A stretch of DNA of 64,000 nucleotides, from contig NZ_CP110921.1 of the NCBI RefSeq assembly GCF_026247885.1, positions 558,001 through 622,000 on the forward strand, in the 5' to 3' direction. Below the pieces are notes generated by a model. The model searched no databases and was not told the DNA's origin. It saw nothing but the letters and a program-made list of their open reading frames with translations. Positions 44,589 through 52,243 of the stretch are shown piece by piece. Position 1 is the first letter of the stretch; the number at the start of each line of letters is the position of its first letter. A program made the translations under genes and the position numbers. The stretch comes from Methylococcus mesophilus. Lineage in GTDB: Bacteria > Pseudomonadota > Gammaproteobacteria > Methylococcales > Methylococcaceae.

Positions 44589-45935
44589 ATGACCGACCGC
44601 AAACTCAGACTCGGTGCCTTCATTCCCGGCGCAGGCCAGCACGTGGCCGCCTGGCGCCATCCCGATGCCCAGGCCGACGGCGGACTCAATCTGGAACATT
44701 ACAAGCGGATCGTGCAGACCGCCGAGCGGGGCAAATTCGACGCGATGTTCCTCGCCGACGGCCTCGCGGCGAACTTCGGCGGCAACCTGTCCGAGGGACG
44801 CAGCGACAAGGGCGCTACCTTCGAGCCGGTCACGCTGTTTTCGGCGCTCTCCGTCGTCACGACAAACATCGGCTTCATCGCCACCGCCTCGACCACCTAC
44901 GAAGAGCCCTACCAGCTCGCCCGGAAGTTCGCTTCGCTCGATTACCTCAGCAATGGACGCGCGGGATGGAACGTGGTGACCTCGGCGGGCGACGCCACCG
45001 CGAAGAATTTCAACCGTGACCAGCAGCTCGAACATGCCCAACGCTACGAGCGCGCCAACGAGTTCGTCGACACCGTGAAGGAACTGTGGGACAGCTGGGA
45101 GGACGACGCGATCGTCAAAGACAAGGAATCCGGCGTCTTCTTCGATCCCGCCAAGGTCCATGCACCCAACCACAAGGGCAAACACTTCCAGGTCGCGGGG
45201 CCGCTGAACGTCGCCCGGCCGCCGCAAGGCTATCCGGTGATCGTCCAGGCCGGCCAATCCGAGCCCGGCAAGGAACTGGCGGCGCGGACCGCCGAAGTCA
45301 TCTTCACCGCCCAGCAGACGCTGGAAGACGCCCAGACGTTCTATAAGGACGTGAAGAGCCGCCTCGCCAAGTACGGACGCACGCCCGATCAGCTCAAGAT
45401 CATGCCGGGGGTGTCTCCCTATGTCGGCCGAACCGAGGCCGAGGCCCGCGCCAAATACGAACAATTGCAGGAGCTGATCCACCCCGATGCCGGGCTCGCC
45501 CTGCTGTCCGGGCTTTCCGGCGGCGAGATCGATCTGTCGCAGTATCCGCTCGACGGCCCGCTGCCGGAGCTGCCGGCCACCAAGGGCATCGTCAGCCGCC
45601 AGGGCATGATGATCGACATCGCCCGCAAGCACGGCTTTACCATCCGCCAGCTCTACCAATGGGTCGCCGGCGCGCGCGGGCACTGGACCCTGGTCGGGTC
45701 GGCCGAGCAGATCGCCGATCATCTGCAGGAATGGTTCGAAAAGGGTGCCGCCGACGGCTTCAACGTGCTGCCGCCGTACCTGCCCGGCGCGCTGGATGAC
45801 TTCGTCGATCTGGTGATCCCGGAACTGCAGCGGCGCGGCCTGTTCCGTGCCGAGTACGAAGGCCGCACCCTGCGCGAAAACTTAGGGCTCGCCCGCCCGC
45901 AGAACCAGTTCGGCGTGCGCGCGAAAGCAGCCTGA
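44589..45935 (+). CDS. LLM-class flavin-dependent monooxygenase (NtaA/SnaA/DszA type)
   Basis: A 448-residue FMN-dependent monooxygenase of the luciferase-like superfamily, paralogous to the one at 11755-13119. Key segments: GAFIPGAGQHVAAWRHPDAQ, KFDAMFLADGL, FEPVTLFSALSVVTTNIGFIATASTTYEEPYQLARKFASLDYLS, GRAGWNVVTSAGDATAKNF and VIVQAGQSEPGKELAARTAEVIF. The family cleaves C-S or C-N bonds in sulfones, sulfonates or aminopolycarboxylates using reduced FMN. AGAGGAG lies 6 nt before ATG. A sigma-54 candidate and a palindrome lie upstream. The nitroreductase-like gene 80 nt downstream may supply reduced flavin. Confidence 0.9.
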   Translation: MTDRKLRLGAFIPGAGQHVAAWRHPDAQADGGLNLEHYKRIVQTAERGKFDAMFLADGLAANFGGNLSEGRSDKGATFEPVTLFSALSVVTTNIGFIATASTTYEEPYQLARKFASLDYLSNGRAGWNVVTSAGDATAKNFNRDQQLEHAQRYERANEFVDTVKELWDSWEDDAIVKDKESGVFFDPAKVHAPNHKGKHFQVAGPLNVARPPQGYPVIVQAGQSEPGKELAARTAEVIFTAQQTLEDAQTFYKDVKSRLAKYGRTPDQLKIMPGVSPYVGRTEAEARAKYEQLQELIHPDAGLALLSGLSGGEIDLSQYPLDGPLPELPATKGIVSRQGMMIDIARKHGFTIRQLYQWVAGARGHWTLVGSAEQIADHLQEWFEKGAADGFNVLPPYLPGALDDFVDLVIPELQRRGLFRAEYEGRTLRENLGLARPQNQFGVRAKAA

Positions 45936-46015
45936 CCCGAAACCCGGCCCGCCCAGTTCCGGCGGGCTCGACGCCGAACCCCGCCGTCCCCGTTTTCACT
46001 CCACAGGAAACATGC

Positions 46016-46612
46016 ATGTCCCAACCCCGCACCCCGGAGCATCCCGTCGATGCCCTGTTCTTCCAACGCTGGTCTCCCCGCGCGTTCACCGGCGAAGCGA
46101 TCGACGAGGCTACCCTGCTCACATTGTTCGAAGCCGCACGCTGGGCGCCTTCGGCCTACAATTCGCAGCCCTGGCGCTTCATCTACGCGAGGAAAGGCAG
46201 CGACAGCTGGCCGAGGTTTCTCGAACTGCTTTCGGAATATAACCGCTCATGGGCGCGAAGCGCCTCGGCCCTGGCGATCCTGCTGTCCAAAACGACCTTC
46301 GTTCCGCCCGGAAAGACAGAGCCGCAACCGGCCTCCAGCCACGCCTTCGACGCAGGGGCCGCCTGGCTCAGCCTGGCCTTGCAGGCATCGCTCTCCGGCT
46401 GGCATGCCCATGCCATCGGCGGCTACGACAGGGACAAGGCACGGTCGATTCTGGGAATTCCGGGGGGCTACCAACTGGAAGCGGCCATCGCCATAGGCAG
46501 GCAAGCCGACAAATCCGCCTTGCCAGAAGCCTTGCGCAGCCGCGAAATACCGAATTCCCGCAGGCCGCTCGGAGAGCTGATCGCGGAAGGGCGTTTTACG
46601 TTTTCGGAATGA
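46016..46612 (+). CDS. Nitroreductase family flavoprotein
   Basis: A 198-residue FMN oxidoreductase. The FMN-binding N-terminus FFQRWSPRAFTGEAI, the segment AARWAPSAYNSQPWRFIYA and GIPGGYQLEAAIAIGRQA are typical of the NfnB-like nitroreductase family. ATG at 46016 follows AGGA by 7 nt; an ATG four bases earlier is out of frame. It sits just behind the LLM monooxygenase gene and may serve as its flavin reductase (inference). A GC-rich dyad lies in the short gap between them. Confidence 0.87.
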   Translation: MSQPRTPEHPVDALFFQRWSPRAFTGEAIDEATLLTLFEAARWAPSAYNSQPWRFIYARKGSDSWPRFLELLSEYNRSWARSASALAILLSKTTFVPPGKTEPQPASSHAFDAGAAWLSLALQASLSGWHAHAIGGYDRDKARSILGIPGGYQLEAAIAIGRQADKSALPEALRSREIPNSRRPLGELIAEGRFTFSE

Positions 46613-46700
46613 GCCGGATTGGGCCGTGAGGAATGGGCTGAAGCGCTCTGTGCTCGGCCGGATAGCGGAGGGAGAATCCGCGGTCTGAGGAAGAGGTTTG

Positions 46701-46721
46701 GCCGCCGCCACGCGCGGCGGC
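46701..46721. terminator. GC hairpin between convergent genes
   Basis: A perfect 8-bp stem GCCGCCGC/GCGGCGGC with a 5-nt loop between the nitroreductase stop and the Bfd stop. No T run follows on either strand, so termination is only possible. Confidence 0.35.
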
Positions 46722-46750
46722 GCCAGGTTCGCCGACGATCCTGAGGATGC

Positions 46751-46954
46751 TCAGGCGGCCATGTCCTGCTGTTCCAACACGGCGTTCTCTGCCAGGGTTT
46801 CCTGGATGAGTGTCTTTACCTCCAGCGCGCATTTTCCGCACTGGCTGCAGGTATCCACACGCTTCCGCAGCGTGCGCAGATTGCACGCGCCGTGGCGAAC
46901 GACGGCTTCCCGAACCTGGGTTTCAGTGACGTTCCTACAGATGCAGACATACAT
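46751..46954 (-). CDS. bfd: Bacterioferritin-associated ferredoxin
   Basis: A 67-residue [2Fe-2S] protein that reduces the iron core of bacterioferritin to release iron. It starts MYVCICRNVTE, with the first two ligands as CxC, and the second pair is CSQCGKC about 30 residues later. The ATG at 46954 is chosen because GAGG lies 9 nt before it; ATGs at 46960 and 46969 are too close to or ahead of that site. The bacterioferritin gene lies upstream on the same strand. A Fur-box-like palindrome precedes it, consistent with induction under iron shortage. Confidence 0.93.
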   Translation of the reverse strand: MYVCICRNVTETQVREAVVRHGACNLRTLRKRVDTCSQCGKCALEVKTLIQETLAENAVLEQQDMAA

Positions 46955-46999
46955 AAGCATGGACCTCAAAAACTGGGTACGAGCTTAGACTAGCAGAAC

Positions 47000-47014
47000 T
47001 GAGAACGTTTCTCA
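47000..47014. promoter_or_regulatory. Fur-box-like palindrome upstream of bfd
   Basis: TGAGAACGTTTCTCA is a 6+3+6 perfect palindrome. It matches the 7-1-7 Fur consensus TGATAATNATTATCA at 10 of 14 positions by my count. It lies about 46 nt before the bfd start codon. Confidence 0.5.
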
Positions 47015-47044
47015 AACAAGAATCGGAAGAAATTTTGTTTCCGA

Positions 47045-47068
47045 ATCGGGACATCAGCATTTCCCGAT
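47045..47068 (-). terminator. Possible terminator after bacterioferritin
   Basis: ATCGGGA/TCCCGAT, a 7-bp stem with a 10-nt loop, about 20 nt after the bfr stop on the minus strand. A T-rich stretch follows only after about 12 nt, so strength is uncertain. Confidence 0.4.
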
Positions 47069-47087
47069 CCGGCGGTCGAAGCTGTGC

Positions 47088-47567
47088 CTAAGCCCCTTCT
47101 TCCATTTGGCTTTGCAGATAGTTCTCCAGGCCGATGTTCTCGATCAGCCGAAGCTGGGTCTCCAGCCACAGGCAGTGGTCCTCCTCGGTGTCGTCGAGCA
47201 GCACCTGCAGGATCCGCCGGGTCTCGTAGTCGCCGTTCTCTTCGCACAGGCCGATCACCTCGCGCAAATGGCCGATCACGGCATATTCGACGCCGAGGTC
47301 GCTTTTCAGCATCTCCGGGACGTTCCGGCCGACGTGGATCGGGTCGCGGGTGGCCACGTCCGGAATCCCCTCCAGGAACAGGATGCGCTTGATCAGCGCA
47401 CTGGCGTGCGCCTGCTCCTCCTGCATTTCGTGGGCGGTGTGCTCATGCAAGGCATGAAACCCCCAATCCCGGTACATCATCGCGTGGATGAAATACTGGT
47501 CGATGGCGGCAAGCTCGCCAGCCAGCAGCCGATTCAGCGCCGTTATCACTTCAGGTTGACCTTTCAT
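47088..47567 (-). CDS. bfr: Bacterioferritin-type ferritin lacking the heme-ligand methionine
   Basis: A 159-residue iron-storage subunit that oxidises Fe(II) and forms a 24-mer shell. It begins MKGQPEVITALNRLLAGELAAIDQYFIHA, the standard bacterioferritin start (ATG 47567 with GGGAG upstream). Ferroxidase ligands Glu18, Glu51, His54 and Glu94 are visible, as is a later EEDH. Position 52, normally the heme-ligand methionine, is Gln (EEQAH), so this subunit probably does not bind heme. In some bacteria such subunits work with a heme-binding partner subunit (family knowledge). Bfd is encoded just downstream. A 9-bp inverted repeat stands about 50 nt upstream. Confidence 0.92.
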   Translation of the reverse strand: MKGQPEVITALNRLLAGELAAIDQYFIHAMMYRDWGFHALHEHTAHEMQEEQAHASALIKRILFLEGIPDVATRDPIHVGRNVPEMLKSDLGVEYAVIGHLREVIGLCEENGDYETRRILQVLLDDTEEDHCLWLETQLRLIENIGLENYLQSQMEEGA

Positions 47568-47614
47568 TTCCCTATCTCCCAGGACGCGGCCCTTCAGGGC
47601 CATTATGGTTGTCG

Positions 47615-47639
47615 TACGTAATTGAAACAGAATTACGTA
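47615..47639. promoter_or_regulatory. Inverted-repeat operator candidate between bfr and the YcxB-like gene
   Basis: TACGTAATT and AATTACGTA form perfect 9-bp arms around a 7-nt spacer, in an AT-rich divergent promoter region. This fits a dimeric repressor site for bfr or for the divergent gene. The regulator is not identified. Confidence 0.55.
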
Positions 47640-47744
47640 TACTAGTCAGCTCCAAAAAACATCCTGCCACATTCGAATATACGCCCGATCCGCGGCGCTC
47701 GCGGCAAGAAAACTACAACATCGGCGACCGGAACACCTCAACAG

Positions 47745-48269
47745 ATGAACGAAATCGAATACGAACTGCGCGAACAGGACCTGCTGGCCTTCAGCGAATA
47801 TCAGATACGGGAAACCAAGGCGCTGAAGAAACGGCGGCAACGGCATCAGTCGACGATCCCTGCCTTCTTCGTCGCCATTTCGTTGTTTCTCTGGTTCTAT
47901 TACAAGGACCTGGTGTCCGCGGCCTACGTCGGCGTCGTCGCACTGGCCTGGGGTTTCCTGGTTCCCGCCTACATGCGCTGGACCACGCGCAAGCAGTTGC
48001 TAACCATGTACTCGGACGAAGACAAGCGGCGCATCCTGGGCCGCTACCGCCTGAGCGTAGCCAAGGACGCACTGATCGAAAAGAAGCTGGACGGCGAGGA
48101 AAGCCGGATTCCCTGGAGCGAAATCCTGAGGATCGAACTGACCGATAAGTACGCATTCATTTTCGTGGCGATCGACGCGGCCCTGATCGTACCCCGGGCC
48201 ACGGCCAATGCCGCCAAGCTGCGCGACTTCGTGCGGGCTGCGGACGAACGGATCGCCGCCGCGGACTGA
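47745..48269 (+). CDS. YcxB-like membrane protein
   Basis: A 174-residue protein with a soluble N-terminal segment, two close membrane helices (IPAFFVAISLFLWFYY and AAYVGVVALAWGFLVPAYM) and a C-terminal domain (YRLSVAKDALIEKKLDGEESRIPWSEILRIELTDKYAFIFV) that fits the YcxB family, a PH-like fold of unknown role. It is probably co-transcribed with the ABC-F gene 19 nt downstream. Function unknown. Confidence 0.75.
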   Translation: MNEIEYELREQDLLAFSEYQIRETKALKKRRQRHQSTIPAFFVAISLFLWFYYKDLVSAAYVGVVALAWGFLVPAYMRWTTRKQLLTMYSDEDKRRILGRYRLSVAKDALIEKKLDGEESRIPWSEILRIELTDKYAFIFVAIDAALIVPRATANAAKLRDFVRAADERIAAAD

Positions 48270-48288
48270 AGCGGCCGCACCTTTCACG

Positions 48289-50193
48289 ATGATCGAATTT
48301 CGCGACGTCACCCTGAGGATCGGCGGCCGGATACTGTTCGAGCACGCATCGTTCAGCATCTTCCCGGGCCACAAGGTCGGCGTGACCGGCGCCAATGGGG
48401 TCGGCAAGTCCAGTCTGTTCAAGCTGGTGACAGGCAGCGGCCAAGCCGACACCGGCGAAGTTCGGCTTCCGCCGAACTGGGTCATCGCACACGTCGCTCA
48501 GGAGACGCCGACGGACGCACGGGCGGCGATCGAGTTCGTCATGGACGGCGACGCCGAACTGCGCGAAGTCGAGCGCGAGATCGCGGCGGCAGAAGCTTCG
48601 GAAGACGGCCTCGCGCTCGCCCGCGCCCACGCCCGCTATGAAGCCATCGGCGGCTACCAGGCCAGGGCCAACGCCGGGCGGCTGATCGCGGGTTTAGGGT
48701 TTGCGGCGGGCGATGGGGAGCGTCCGGTCGACGCCTTCTCCGGCGGCTGGCGCATGCGCCTCGCGCTGGCCCGGGCGCTGATGTGCCGCTCGGACCTCCT
48801 GCTGCTGGACGAGCCGACCAACCACCTCGACCTCGACGCCGTGCTGTGGCTGCAGGAGTGGCTGGCGGCCTATCCCGGCACCCTGCTGTTCGTCTCGCAC
48901 GACCGCGACTTTCTCGACGGACTGGCCGACCACATCCTCCACATCGAAAACGGCGAAGTGGTCCTGAACACCGGCAATTTCTCCGCCTTCGAACAGGCCC
49001 GGGCCCAGCGGCTGGCCCAGAACCAGGCGGCCTTCCGCAGACAGCAGACCGAGATCGGACGCCTGCAGGGTTTCGTCGACCGGTTCCGGGCTAAGGCGAC
49101 CAAGGCGCGCCAGGCCCAGAGCCGGCTCAAGCTGCTGGCGAAGATGGAGGTCATTTCGCTGGCCCACGTGGATTCACCCTTCGAATTCGCCTTCCGCCCG
49201 CCGGAAAAGCTACCCCGTCCATTGCTGCAGGCCGAAGGCGTGGCGGTGGGATACGAAGGCGTTCCGCTCTTGGAAAACGTCGGGCTGTCGCTGATGCCGG
49301 GCGACCGGGTCGGATTGCTGGGCCGCAACGGGGCCGGCAAATCGACCTTGATCCGGCTGCTGGCGGGGCTGCAGCCGCCGCTCAACGGCGACCGCAGAGT
49401 TTCCGGCGAACTGCGGCTGGGTTATTTCGCCCAGCATCAGCTGGAGCTGCTGCGTCCCGAGGAAAACGCGATCTTCCATGTCCAGCGGCTGGACGAAAAG
49501 GCTGCGGAAAAGGACATCCGCGATTTCCTCGGCGGCTTCGGCTTCAGCGGCGAACGGACTTTCGAGCCCGTTGCCGGGTTTTCGGGCGGCGAGAAGGCCC
49601 GCCTGGTGCTGGCTCTGATCGTTTACCAGCGCCCCAACCTCCTGCTGCTGGACGAACCGACCAATCATCTGGACCTGGAAATGCGCCTGGCGCTGATCCG
49701 AGCGCTGCAGGATTTCGAAGGCGCGGCTGTACTGGTTTCCCACGACAGCTACCTGTTGCGGGCAGTAGCCGACAATTTCTTCCTGGTCGCCGACGGCCGG
49801 GTCGCCCCTTTCGACGGCGATCTGGACGATTACCGCGTCTGGCTGCGCAGCCGTAACGCTATCGAATCCCCTGCCGCCGACGGTCGCCGCGACGCCGGAT
49901 CTTCCCGCCGCGAAACCCGGCGGGCCGACGCCGAAAGACGCCAGCAGCTCCGGCCTTTGCGCCTGCAGCTCGAACGTGCCGAAGCGGAGCTGGAGCGATG
50001 TTCGACACGGCGGAACGAACTCGAGGCGCAGTTGGCCGATCCCGCCGTTTACGCCGATGAAGCCAAGGACCGGCTCAAACTGCTGCTGCTGGACAAGGCC
50101 AAGGCGGAAGAGTCACTGGCCCGGGCCGAAGCGGCCTGGTATGCCGCCACCGAGGCGCTGGAACAGGCCCAGGTCCTGGCCGACATGGCCTGA
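48289..50193 (+). CDS. yheS: ABC-F family ATPase, YheS-like
   Basis: A 634-residue cytoplasmic protein with two ABC cassettes and no membrane segments, typical of ribosome-acting ABC-F factors. First cassette: Walker A GANGVGKSS, signature FSGGWRMRLALA, Walker B LLLLDEPTNHLDLDAV. The linker contains the KATKARQAQSRLKLL segment conserved in YheS. Second cassette: GRNGAGKST, FSGGEKARLVLAL, LLLLDEPTNHLDLEM. A coiled-coil C-terminal tail rich in Arg, Ala and Glu follows. The ATG at 48289 matches the YheS N-terminus; the frame extends upstream inside the previous gene. No clear ribosome site is present, so translation may be coupled to the YcxB-like gene. Confidence 0.92.
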   Translation: MIEFRDVTLRIGGRILFEHASFSIFPGHKVGVTGANGVGKSSLFKLVTGSGQADTGEVRLPPNWVIAHVAQETPTDARAAIEFVMDGDAELREVEREIAAAEASEDGLALARAHARYEAIGGYQARANAGRLIAGLGFAAGDGERPVDAFSGGWRMRLALARALMCRSDLLLLDEPTNHLDLDAVLWLQEWLAAYPGTLLFVSHDRDFLDGLADHILHIENGEVVLNTGNFSAFEQARAQRLAQNQAAFRRQQTEIGRLQGFVDRFRAKATKARQAQSRLKLLAKMEVISLAHVDSPFEFAFRPPEKLPRPLLQAEGVAVGYEGVPLLENVGLSLMPGDRVGLLGRNGAGKSTLIRLLAGLQPPLNGDRRVSGELRLGYFAQHQLELLRPEENAIFHVQRLDEKAAEKDIRDFLGGFGFSGERTFEPVAGFSGGEKARLVLALIVYQRPNLLLLDEPTNHLDLEMRLALIRALQDFEGAAVLVSHDSYLLRAVADNFFLVADGRVAPFDGDLDDYRVWLRSRNAIESPAADGRRDAGSSRRETRRADAERRQQLRPLRLQLERAEAELERCSTRRNELEAQLADPAVYADEAKDRLKLLLLDKAKAEESLARAEAAWYAATEALEQAQVLADMA

Positions 50194-50211
50194 ATCCGGA
50201 GAAGACACCGC

Positions 50212-50715
50212 ATGCCGCTGATCCGACTGTTCATCGAAATCTGCCTGTTCCGCAAAGGTCCGCAAGATATCCCGCCGTCGATGCTACTGTTGTGGCTCAC
50301 CGCGTGCACCTACCTCATGGTCGGCTTCATCCTGCTGGGGCTGGAAGTGGACTGGCTGCCGGCTGTCGTCGAGTCGCTGGCGGAACTGGCGATGCTCCTC
50401 GGATTCGTCTGGCTGCTGCTGGCTCTCTTCAAGAAAACGCCGCGCTGGCAGAAGACGGCGACCGCCATGCTCGGCAGCGACGTCGTCATCAGCGCGCCCG
50501 CCATCCCCTTGGTGGGCTGGACCCTTGCAGTTCCCGACGCCGCCGGCATCCATCTCATCCTGTTCGGCATGATGCTCTGGCACGTCGCCGTCGTTGCGCA
50601 CATCCTCCGGCACGCGTTGTCCAAACCCTGGACTACCGGCTTGCTGCTTGCCGTCGCGTATGTGGCGGGCAGCTACAGCGTCATGATGACGCTGTTCCCC
50701 CCTACCGCCGTTTGA
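50212..50715 (+). CDS. Four-helix integral membrane protein, unknown
   Basis: A 167-residue hydrophobic protein with about four membrane helices (MLLLWLTACTYLMVGFILLGL, LAELAMLLGFVWLLLALF, VVISAPAIPLVGWTLAV, WTTGLLLAVAYVAGSYSVMMTLF). GGAGAAG lies 7 nt before ATG. No family motif is recognised. It follows the YheS gene after 18 nt and precedes the zincin-YkgJ fusion gene by 62 nt, so it may be part of that transcript. Confidence 0.72.
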   Translation: MPLIRLFIEICLFRKGPQDIPPSMLLLWLTACTYLMVGFILLGLEVDWLPAVVESLAELAMLLGFVWLLLALFKKTPRWQKTATAMLGSDVVISAPAIPLVGWTLAVPDAAGIHLILFGMMLWHVAVVAHILRHALSKPWTTGLLLAVAYVAGSYSVMMTLFPPTAV

Positions 50716-50777
50716 CGGCATCGGCAATCCTCGCTTTCCGCATTGCTCCTTTCCGTGCGCACAGTCGCTTCCGGCAC

Positions 50778-51863
50778 ATGACCGCATTCCTGCGCCAGCC
50801 CCATCACCGTTACCAAGACCCTCTGGCGCGGATCTGGATCGCCTGCGCCGAAAACGTAGGCTTCCGCATCGCGCGCAGCCCCGATGTCTACGCATCCACC
50901 GATGGGCGCGGCACGATCCTGATCGGCAGCGATGACTTGCTCGACCCGGACGACTCTCTCGCCCAGATGATCTTCCACGAGTTGTGCCATGCGCTGGTCG
51001 AGGGCGAGGCCGGCGAAGCCCAGGTGGATTGGGGACTGGACAACACCAGCAACCGCCATCTGTGGCACGAGCAAGCCTGCCTGCGGCTCCAGGCTTATCT
51101 CTCCGACAGCATAGGCCTGCGCGATTTCTTCGCCCCCACCACCGACTTTCGCGTCAAATTCTGGCCCGCCCTCGGCGACGATCCGATGGCAGCGCCGGCG
51201 GACAAAGGCGGCCGCCGCGAACCTTCCTGCGTCGCCGCACGGCTGGCGGCCTGGCGCGCTTCGCAGCCGCGGTGGGCGCCGCACCTTCAGGCCGCCCTGG
51301 CGGCGACCGCGGCCGTTGCCAGCGTCGTCCCCGGCTACGTCAGGAGCGATGACGCCGGCGAGGGGGGAATGCCGTCTCTGTGGGGCACGGCCGTACCGCC
51401 TCCCCCTTTGCATCCGGCGGGCCATGCCGCCGTCGCTCTCTATCGGCCGGACAACGGCTGCGCCGGTTGCGCGTGGTCATACGCCGAGCGCCAGGGGATT
51501 CGCTGCCGGCACGCACCGAAAGTGCGCATCGCCCCCGACGCGCCGGCCTGCATGCGCTGGGAGCCTGCCGGGGAGCTCGATTGCCTCACTTGCGGCGCCT
51601 GCTGCCGGGAAGCCTACCAAGCGGTGGAAATATCGGCGCGCGAACCGGTTGTCCGCCTGCATCCTGAACTGGTCATCGCTGCCGGGAACCGCCGGAAACT
51701 GCGCCGCGATGGCGAGCGCTGCGCCGCCCTGGCGGGTGGCCACGTTCCGGCTGAATCCTATGCCTGCCGTATTTATGAAGACCGTCCCCGCACCTGCCGG
51801 GATTTCGCCCGAGGCAGCGCGAATTGCCTGGATGCCCGCCGCCGAGTCGGAGTTTCGCTCTGA
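50778..51863 (+). CDS. Fusion of a zincin-like domain with a YkgJ-type CxxCxxCC domain
   Basis: A 361-residue protein. Residues about 10-130 hold a metalloprotease-like motif IFHELCHALVEGE (HExxH) and a further HEQACLRLQAYL segment, recalling small zinc metallopeptidases. The C-terminal 120 residues form a YkgJ-type cluster domain: LDCLTCGACCREAY (CxxCxxCC), later RCAAL and YACRIYEDRPRTCRDFARGSANC. A cysteine pair CAGCAW lies between. YkgJ-type domains are thought to bind zinc or an iron-sulfur cluster. I know of no assigned function for the combination. The start is the ATG at 50778; the frame upstream only overlaps the preceding gene. Confidence 0.78.
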   Translation: MTAFLRQPHHRYQDPLARIWIACAENVGFRIARSPDVYASTDGRGTILIGSDDLLDPDDSLAQMIFHELCHALVEGEAGEAQVDWGLDNTSNRHLWHEQACLRLQAYLSDSIGLRDFFAPTTDFRVKFWPALGDDPMAAPADKGGRREPSCVAARLAAWRASQPRWAPHLQAALAATAAVASVVPGYVRSDDAGEGGMPSLWGTAVPPPPLHPAGHAAVALYRPDNGCAGCAWSYAERQGIRCRHAPKVRIAPDAPACMRWEPAGELDCLTCGACCREAYQAVEISAREPVVRLHPELVIAAGNRRKLRRDGERCAALAGGHVPAESYACRIYEDRPRTCRDFARGSANCLDARRRVGVSL

Positions 51864-52128
51864 GAGCCGGTTCACGATTTGAACCCACTGCCGTTCGGAG
51901 CAAACGGAGAACAAGACCTGCATCAGGCCGGTGCGTAACAGGCATTCCGCTGGAATCCATGCCCGACCCGTCCGGGCGTAGAGGGCACCGAGTTCCGAAT
52001 CCCGCGCGGTCAGCAGGATGCCGACCACGGCACGGCGCATACGGGGGAGGGTCCCTGGGAGTCCTGTCTTCGCAGATCGGGTAGCTGAACAGTTCTGCTT
52101 GGGTCAAGTCAACGCCGCGCATGGACAT
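51864..52128 (-). mobile_element. Degenerate IS5/IS1182-type transposase remnant
   Basis: Two minus-strand frames carry pieces of one N-terminal transposase domain (DUF772). From the ATG at 52128 the frame reads MRGVDLTQAELFSY then decays. Shifted to another frame at about 52001 it continues DSELGALYARTGRAWIPAECLLRTGLMQ and SVCSERQWVQIVNRL. These match the usual LFSYRTLEERIP..., LYSREGRPSIPPEQLLRALLLQ and SIRSERQL segments known from this family. The catalytic part is absent. It is a dead fragment of at least one frameshift and several point changes. Confidence 0.65.
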
Positions 52129-52243
52129 TCCACGGCCTGTTGGAATAACGATATTCGACCATGCAAAACAATCCGTTGGCAATTTTCGGCGCTCAATCCA
52201 GCGAGCTTCTGCCGCTTCTTGGGCCGAGAAAATCAATAGCCTG
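52129..52243. other. Short intergenic stretch, AT-richer
   Basis: Between the transposase remnant and the patatin gene stop. AT-richer than the surrounding genome; nothing further recognised. It may hold the decayed outer end of the insertion sequence. Confidence 0.3.

Noticed and set aside
44514-45722. 402-codon minus-strand frame opposite the second LLM gene
   Set aside because: Antisense of a well-conserved LLM monooxygenase; no motif in its own translation.
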